A stretch of DNA of 64,000 nucleotides. It comes from Massospora cicadina (taxonomy: Eukaryota; Entomophthoromycota; Entomophthoromycetes; Entomophthorales; Entomophthoraceae). The notes under the pieces are model-generated. The model made no database searches. It was not told the origin of the DNA and saw only the letters and a program-made list of their open reading frames with translations. Made by a program: the position numbers and the translations under genes. The stretch lies in NCBI GenBank assembly GCA_022478985.1, contig JAKSZP010008034.1, forward strand, positions 102,807 to 166,806, given 5' to 3'. Shown here one piece after another: positions 57,470 to 64,000 of this stretch (its first letter is position 1; the number at the start of each line of letters is the position of its first letter).

Positions 57470-58730
57470 AAATTTTCCCACCTAATGCTTGAGATAATAC
57501 TCTAATTAAACCCTATTGCAATAACACGGCTTGGGCCAATTATTACAACGTGGATTTAATTATACTATCAAAAGCTTAAGCTGAATACCCCCATACATTT
57601 AGGCCCATCTTCTTTGCAACTACATGGCTGGGCTGATCAACTTAATGTCATTTCAATTCATTTATTCTATCATAATCCTGGGCTGAATACACTTGCACTG
57701 TTGGGCCAATTATCACTGCACTAAACCTTCAGCAACTAGTCACAATTATCGGGAACAATATCAAACATTTAGTATATAAAATCTTTCTAGGCCTACTTGA
57801 AGTTAACGTTTAAAAGTCCCATGGAAAATCAGTTGAATGAGAAAATGTAATTAATCTCCCACCCTAGGGCATAATTTGTACGTTGGTATGCATAATTGGA
57901 ATGATAGCACTTGCATATGAACCTCCCAAATGGGAGTAACTAATGCTATTGAGAGGACAGTTGACATCCCAATTAGGAGTCGTTTTGTCAGCTTTGTGAC
58001 AAAAACATGATTGATTATCAAAAATAGTTTTTGTCTGTCAATACATGTAACTGGCACAATAGCACTTGCACATGGACCACCCAAATGGGTGAACCTAGTG
58101 CTATTGAGAGAGGCCTGCGACAGTCTCATTAAGGGTACATTATTTTTTTATATCAACCACGAAATTTCCCAGAATTCTTATTTCGTCAGCAGTATGATGA
58201 AACTCGTTTCAAGAAGATCCTGGGCCATTTTGCATGCTCATTGTTTCGATTTTCATCCCTAAAATCCTCCCAAATATGAGAGTATTTTGCCACCAATAAA
58301 CCTAGCAATGGGTCTCAATAGAGGCGAAACTGAAGTGGAAAATAATCTGTGAGATTGTGTGCTTGAATGTGGCCAGGAGATGCCCTAGAGGTATGAATAC
58401 CGGCGCCTGGCCTAATGAATAAATATTGAATAATTTAGTCTAATAAAGATCTATTTTATTTTATCCCTTTCCAGTTTTTATCCTAAGTTACCTTTGGAGA
58501 GTGTTGGCAATCTGGAATCTCAAGATCCACAGCTTGCAACTTTGTCTGCCTTGGTTGAATTTCCCAATTACAGAGGGGAAATCAAGCCCAACATTGGTCA
58601 GAAGAGTTGGGGCTATTTGAGGATGCCTAGTGAGTTTCTAAATAGTCGAAATACAATAAGCCATTGGCAAAAATTGAGGATCTGATGGCTGAACTTCAGC
58701 CCAATTAAGCGTGAAGGATAACAATTAAAG
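57470..58730. mobile_element. Insertion splitting the gypsy 4 integrase, with imperfect tandem units
   Basis: Integrase reading stops at about 58740 and resumes at about 57455, so roughly 1.2-1.3 kb is foreign. It contains a tandem pair spaced by 155 bp: ATAGCACTTGCATATGAACC at 57905 and ATAGCACTTGCACATGGACC at 58060, each followed by a CCCAAATGGG(A/T)G-type block and GCTATTGAGAG. The words GGGCCAATTAT recur at 57533 and 57703. The borders and class of the element are not resolved; no RT or transposase is seen. Confidence 0.5.
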
Positions 58731-58739
58731 TGAGTGATC

Positions 58740-59210
58740 CTCGAAAGTTCACATAGGTGGCAAGGAGCTTTACCACTCAGAAAAAAATTCATTGTCACAA
58801 AGGAGGACTTGTGGGGCAGCCATGCCGCATAAAGATTTTTTGATTTAAAAAGGTAGCAGTGGCTTTAGCTGTCTGAGCGGGGAGAGCAACAGCTTTAACC
58901 ATTTGGTGAAACGATCAATTTCAACCAGGATATAACGATTTCCACCAGTGGTTTGAGGTAAAGGCCCTATCACGTCCAAACTTATGGTGTAGAAGGGTTG
59001 TTGAGGCGTAGTCAGTTGATACTAATACCTGGTCATATAGCTGGATTGATTTTTACAGGTCAGATAGGCATCCAGGACTTCAGCTATGGTCTCCAAGATG
59101 CCTTCCCAGTAATACCGCTCTTTAACCCGCTCCTAGGTTTTTCAGACTCCTCCATGACCCATGGTCTTGTAATACTTCATGATCACAGGTACTCGCTTGG
59201 ATGGCTGTAG
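58740..59210 (-). pseudogene. gypsy 4 integrase, zinc-binding part and first half of core
   Basis: RYILVEIDRFTKW at about 58900-58945 carries the first catalytic Asp region (VEIDRFTKW), and IFMRHGCPTSPP-like and CDNEFFSEW-like readings follow toward 58740. The upstream H2C2 region lies at 59000-59210 in shifted frames. The core then breaks off at the insertion. Confidence 0.7.
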
Positions 59211-59318
59211 ATAGGGCAACCAGTTTACTCCTACTTTCTTTTATAACTTCCCACTTTCCACCTTGGTGTTGTGGGAGTGCCATGCTAGCATCTTTTGTAC
59301 TAATTTATCTTCATCAGC

Positions 59319-59793
59319 TCACGCATCAGGAGTCATGAGGAGGTCATGCAACCTCTCTACTTTGCTATTGTCAAGGTGTAGGACAGGAAGCCGCATCAAC
59401 CCATCAACGTTCATATGGCTTGTTCCAGCTTGATTCTCAATGGTCATATCGTAGTGCTGGAGCTTAAGAGCCCAGAGAGCCAAACGCCCAGTGGGGTCCT
59501 TCACATTTTATAACCATTATAAGAATGCATGGTCAGTAATCACTTTAAATGAATCCCCATATAAAAAAGGACAATAGAATTTGACAACAAAAAAATGGTA
59601 AGGCACTCCTTTTGAGTGACGCTGTAGTTGTGCTCAGCTTTTGAGAGTATCTTACTGAAATAATACACAGGATGATCGACCCAATTTTATACAACAGAGC
59701 CAAGATAGCTCCAACGGTGTAATCAGAGGCATCTGTTAACAATATGAAAGGCTTGCCATAGTCAGGGTAACGGAGGATAGGCCTTTTTTGCAA
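59319..59793 (-). pseudogene. gypsy 4 RNase H remnant
   Basis: The frame RPILRYPDYGKPFILLTDAS (59545-59793) keeps the TDAS motif with the catalytic Asp and is followed by YTVGAILA. The next frame, 59319-59504, ends the domain with GRLALWALKLQHYDMTI and HMNVDGLMRLP, matching the RW(A/x)LxLQ(x)YD...HxNADxLSRLP end. Confidence 0.8.
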
Positions 59794-59899
59794 TAGCGCC
59801 TTCAGGGTCTCAAAAGCGGCCTATTGTTCAGCACCCCAATGGAATGGAGTGTTCTTGGCCAAGAGATATACAAGGGGCTCACTAAGCTGGTAAAACTTA

Positions 59900-60912
59900 G
59901 GGATGAATTGATGGTCATTCCCCATCATGCCCAAGAATACCTATATGTCACTATTTGTTTTAGGCTCAGGCATTTTAAATATCGCTTCCACCTTATTTTT
60001 TAAGGGGTTGTATCCAATTTTGAGAGATAGCATGCCCTAGAAATTTCATCACTCTAGAAGAAGGTACATTTGGAGGGCTTCAACTTGATGTTGGATGTCC
60101 TCAACCGTTGAAACGCTTCCTTCAGGTGAGAGAGGTGCTCGTTGTAGGTCTTGGAAAAAACCATGATGTCATCGAGATAAACAATTACTCAGCTGAGCTT
60201 GAGATTCTGGAGAATATGATCCATCGCCCGCTAAAAAGTGGCAGACACATTGCATAACCCTGGAGTAGCCAAGTAAGTTGAAAAAGGCCCTCGCTAAAGG
60301 TGAGGGCACACTTCTCCTGGTCCTGTGGAAAAAGATCCATCGTCCAGTATCCACTAGCCAGGTCCATGGCGGAGAAGAACTTGGAACCTGAGAGTTGTTC
60401 CAGAGCGTCGTCAATCTGAGGGATTTGGTAGCAGTCTCTTGGTGAGGTTGCTCATCTTATGGTAGTCCATAACTACTTGATGACCTCCATTTTCTTCTAT
60501 ATAAGTAAAAGAGGGGACGACCAAGGACTTTGTGAGGGGACCAGAATCCCAGCGTAAACAACTGTTTGAGCTCCATCCAAATCTGTAGCTCCTCAACTTT
60601 TGATTTGCGGTAGGTCTTGGATCAAATGGGACGAGCATCCCCAATGTCAATAGTGTAAGTCTAACCCTTCATATGCCCATAGTCAGTAAAGTATTTAGAG
60701 AAAATATTGCTATAGGACTTCAGTAAAATATAAATTTTATTAAGCTCTTCAGGGGTTAGACCATCAGAAATATGAATAGTAAGAAGGGTGCAGAACGATT
60801 GACCAGCAGGTAGGCCTATATCCGCTATAGACCCGATACAGAGAACTTGTTTAATGTCCATAATAGGGACTAGCAGGCCTACTATGATCTCCTGATGCTT
60901 CTTGACGACCAT
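59900..60912 (-). pseudogene. gypsy 4 reverse transcriptase remnant, YLDD intact
   Basis: The RT domain is readable through several frames: FTYIEENGGHQVVMDYHKMS (about 60450-60515), SGYWTMDLFPQDQEKCALTF (about 60290-60360), and the catalytic IVYLDDIMVFSK, with YLDD at 60168-60179. LSHLKEAFQRLRTSNIKLKP follows to about 60090. It is the only RT in the window whose active-site Asp pair is preserved, but the frames around it are broken. Confidence 0.8.
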
Positions 60913-61145
60913 GTCATATTAAGTGAGATTCCACAACAGGAGATTGATTGGTCACTGATAGCTGGGTCTAGAACACTTGGCAATGATATAGGCTCAAGAG
61001 GACTAACTCCGTCAATGCTGATTGGTTGCAATAAACAGCTGTGGGGCTTTAGAAGGGTGATCTTTGTGTCAACTACCCTTTGTTCAACCACCTTGATTAC
61101 TACCTCTTCTGACGCATAGAAAGGGATACCTTATAGGGCATCCAT

Positions 61146-61600
61146 TTATTTGGGCAGCATTTTAGTATTCCACCCCGCCGTGGTGTAATGTAGGGATAAG
61201 GCAGATGATGGATACTCAACTGTACAAGAATATTCCTTTTTATTAAGTTCTTTATTAGTCAGAATTAGAGGAACCACGTAGTTAAGAAGGGAGAGATAAC
61301 CCTGCAAAAAGTTAATAACACCTTCAAATTTGAGCATAAACTGGGTTCCAATGAGTAGATCATAGATATTGTTGGCCAAAGTTAACGCTGGGGCTGACAA
61401 GAATAAGCTTCCCAAAACGAATGGGCAGAGAAGAGTAGGCTCCAATGCATGAGTGTTGTTTGGCCCTCCAGTTTTAAACTCTTGTGTATAGTCAAGGCCA
61501 GGGGCCAGCTTAATTTTTTTCATAAGTTGGATACTCAACGTTTACAGGGGGACCCAGCGTTGAGGATAGCCCTAACTTGAACTCCATAAAACGACGACCT
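61146..61600 (-). pseudogene. gypsy 4 protease remnant, active-site Asp changed
   Basis: The active-site region at about 61555-61580 reads AILNAGSP, with Asn where the catalytic Asp of (D)(S/A)GSP should be. Then follow KKIKLAPGLDYTQEFKTGGP and NIYDLLIGTQFM, the I(L)G-x-x-F(L) flap end. Gypsy 3 shows the same protease type with a different change at the same residue. Confidence 0.7.
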
Positions 61601-62089
61601 CCACTTTAGTTAAAATTCATACAAGTTGGGGAAAGAGTGAGGACCTCCTTTAGATAAAGAGTAGAGGGAAGTCGGTTGCAGTTTCAGTGTATTTTTCTTG
61701 TATAGTATGCATGGTATGGACTCACTGGGTGGAAGGGATCATCGTGGCAATGAGCTGGTCATCACCACTGGCAGTGTTAATAATTTCAAGACCTTTCAAT
61801 ACTTGCCAGAGATAAGTTTGATGGGGGATTTTAGCCCAATCCAAACTCTTTATGGGTTCAATTGGCAGGTAACTCCACTTCACCTGGGGCTCCTAAAACA
61901 TAATGTCCCATATCTTCGCCACCCCCTTAAGCTTCATCATAAGAGGGATTATTGATGCATGTTAGGGAGCTCGTAGGGGGGCGATATAGGTTCATGGATT
62001 CCCTTATGGAAGGATAGGTCCTGGGGTTGCTTCTCTACCTTATTAACTTTTGGAGGAGGCGTTGAAATTGTCACAGCTCAAATTTCGAC

Positions 62090-63180
62090 CTTCAAAGTAG
62101 TGGTTTGTGCTGCCTCATGGAGACAGGTTTCAGACTAGTGCTTGCTGGATGAGAGGTTGAGGGAGATAGCGTAATAGAAGTGGATGCATTAACTACGCCA
62201 GCTTTGGGTTGATCAGTAGCAGTGTGCTTTTGCGAAACAGGCAGTTTAGCTTTTGTGACCTGGTCATTTAAACCATTATTAGTTGGGGGAATAGGCACCC
62301 AAGAAAGAGATTTAGGCTTTGGAGCAGGCTTTAGAACCACTTGGGAAGGCCGCTCTGGAGAAAAAGATGGCAGAGCAAGGGGACGAAGGCTTTCACCAAC
62401 TTGGTTTTTTGAGCTGAAGATGAAGAGCACTGCCCCATCATGGCCATTATCATCTGACTAACTTTATGGGAAGAAGATCAATTTGTGATGGCAACTCTGC
62501 AGAAGCAGGTTTCAAGAGGGAAACAGCCATAGTAGGGTCTGAATTGGTTGACGTAGATGCTTGCCTCAGAGATCCTTGCATAGGGTCAAGTTCATAGATA
62601 CAGCCATCACTAGCAAGGTCTCCTTGATTTCTCATAAATTTTTGAAAGAGTGCTTTACAAACGAGATGTTCACCGCCAAGGAAGGATGGGACGCAAAGCC
62701 AGCGAAAACAGCAGCAATAGCCTCATCAAGAGGGAGCATTTTGGCAAGCAACGGAGGTTGAGCTTTACTATAAAAGCGCTCAATTTGAGGTGATCAATTC
62801 TCCCTCTTGCAGGCTAAGGCACACAAAGGCCTGTTTTTGCCATTGTAAACTCTGTGGGGAGCCAAATTCATCAATAAGCGTTTGTTTAAACTATGCCCAG
62901 GTGCTAAGATTGGTCATATTATGAACCATTATCTCTTGAGCCATATGACTCAAGCAGGGAATAATATACATGATTTTTTGATGGCCAGTCACTCCTTCCA
63001 TCACTGCTTCATAAACGAACAGGAAGGAGGTAATAATTCCCTCACCAGGTGTGAACTTGTCTCTGAGCGGAGGCTTGTGAATAACAGGGGAGACCCTATT
63101 AGGGCCTTGAGAAGAGTACTGCTCAAGCCTTTTAAGGTGAGACAAAGCAAAGGCTACTTATTGCTCCAAAGCAGCTAGCA
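62090..63180 (-). pseudogene. gypsy 4 gag region
   Basis: The frame at 62891-63145 (MSHLKRLEQYSSQGPNRVSP...) and the downstream 62450-62635 sit between 5' LTR and protease and are taken as gag. The frame at 62092-62430 is a Ser/Pro/Thr-rich low-complexity linker (VVLKPAPKPKSLSWVPIPPT, then STSITLSPSTSHPASTSLKP). No CCHC knuckle was found. Capsid identity is inferred from position. Confidence 0.5.
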
Positions 63181-63255
63181 TTGGTTCTGGTACAGTAGTC
63201 ATCTTTAAACAGAAATTTTTTGTGGTGTACAGGTCCTCAATTAATGAGTGCAACT

Positions 63256-63940
63256 TGTTTGATTTTAGGCTCAAATTATGCTCACTAGTGCATTTTGCAC
63301 CTAAAGTCCAACAATTTTATTTAGGGGGTTAAATTGCACCACTGATAATAAAAAAATAATAGAAAACTCTAAAATACTAGACATTTGTATTTTTATATAT
63401 TTTATTGATTGCTGTGGGGGTAAGAAATGAACCCTCTTAATAGGTCAATAATTAGTATTTAAGATAAAGAGGCTCGAAGTTCAGATTGCTTAGTAAAGTC
63501 TGAATTAGGGAATATTGGGATTCAACTTATCAGATTTCGGAAGACTCAACTCACTTTGACAGAACTGCTGATGGAAAGTTAATTGTAGGAGTATATATCT
63601 GTGAGGAAACGATTTAATAAATTTTACCCAATCATTGGGCACGAAAATATTTTCACCTTGTGGGACTCCTTTTGACCCTATAAAAGGGGCTGGTCTCTGC
63701 GGTGTTGGCTGTGGTAAAATTGCTGTAGGATGGGAAGGGACCTCAAAATGTCTCCCCAAGTTTGGACGACAATTTGGTGAATCTTATTCCCATACTCGTG
63801 TAAGTTGCCTCAGTATTAATAGAAGTGTTACCCTGATTCAAAGGAGCCACCAGGAATTGACCAGAGTCTTTTGGACAATATTTTTATTATTTTTCTCTGA
63901 ATCACTCTTATCATTACATCAGACTTGTAATTGTCCGACA
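63256..63940 (-). repeat. gypsy 4 5' LTR
   Basis: About 685 bp and the partner of 56089-56766. The element strand begins TGTCGGACAATTAC at 63940. The + strand carries a canonical TATAAAA at 63679-63685 followed by GGGGC, conserved as TATAAATGGGGC in the other LTR. The ORF at 63505-63759 falls wholly inside the LTR and has a recognisable sister frame in the other LTR (GVPQGENI). Confidence 0.85.
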
Positions 63941-64000
63941 ATCTCATCAAGTCTGTTTTGTCTGTCAGCCCAAACACAGCCATATCACTCCCCTTGTTTA

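Larger units (their letters stand above)
56089..63940 (-). mobile_element. Ty3/gypsy retrotransposon with both LTRs (gypsy 4), minus strand
   Basis: The LTRs are at 56089-56766 and 63256-63940, with minus-strand gag, protease, RT (intact YLDD), RNase H and integrase between them. The element-strand LTR start is TGTCGGACA, and the polypurine tract TCTTGAAGGGAGTAT precedes the 3' LTR. Flanks ATATC (56084-56088) and ATCTC (63941-63945) are a possible target duplication with one mismatch. The integrase is split by an insertion, and a micro-insertion lies at 57008-57057. It is related to gypsy 3 by protease wording and polypurine tract. Confidence 0.88.

Noticed and set aside
1..64000. CRISPR array, operon, phage or bacterial defence system.
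   Set aside because: Nothing in the window is prokaryotic. The repeats are retroelement ends, target duplications and one diverged minisatellite without spacer structure.

Overview
This is an AT-rich eukaryotic window made almost entirely of decayed, nested transposable elements. I found no intact host gene, rRNA, tRNA or CRISPR array. Nearly every open frame is short and broken by stops and frameshifts. The domains I recognise are reverse transcriptase, integrase, AP endonuclease, Pif1-type helicase and mariner transposase. The host could be a large repeat-rich fungus (for example an early-diverging lineage) or an invertebrate. The LINE motif FLDQQKAYDRV and the Ty3 types would fit fungi, while the Helitron and the mariner look animal-like. 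I leave the host undecided. All element names (LTR-X, LTR-Y, LINE 1-3, gypsy 1-4) are mine.

Layout. 215-1302: solo LTR (LTR-X). 1940-4610: Ty3/gypsy relic on + (gypsy 1). 4640-8150: LINE relic on - (LINE 3). 8233-13935: AT-rich, unassigned. 13936-19251: a nearly full-length, GC-richer LINE on + (LINE 1) with a perfect 16-bp target duplication. 19252-24304: AT-rich, unassigned apart from two micro-insertions. 24305-26466: solo LTR-Y with an LTR-X nested inside it. 26467-30700: gypsy 2 on +, interrupted by a mariner fold-back. 31211-38108: gypsy 3 on - with both LTRs and a collagen-like stretch in its gag region. 38130-46870: LINE 2 on +, its endonuclease split by an LTR-X that itself carries a SINE. 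47475-50123: a second LTR-Y containing a SINE that is split by another LTR-X. 50129-52680: AT-rich with a possible integrase relic. 52690-53330: degenerate minisatellite. 53495-53786: complete tRNA-like SINE with target duplication. 53800-55760: Helitron helicase relic on -. 56089-63940: gypsy 4 on - with both LTRs.

The most unusual signal is a set of six micro-insertions (near 8.2, 21.9, 23.9, 25.6, 50.1 and 57.0 kb). Each is only about 12-48 bp long, ends in the same CTAGTACTA-like sequence plus A's, and is flanked by a perfect 13-16 bp target duplication. They look like target-primed reverse transcription of the extreme 3' end of one RNA. One can be checked inside the window, because the paralogous LTR-Y copy lacks it. 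The nested elements also act as each other's empty sites, which gives a relative order of insertion events.
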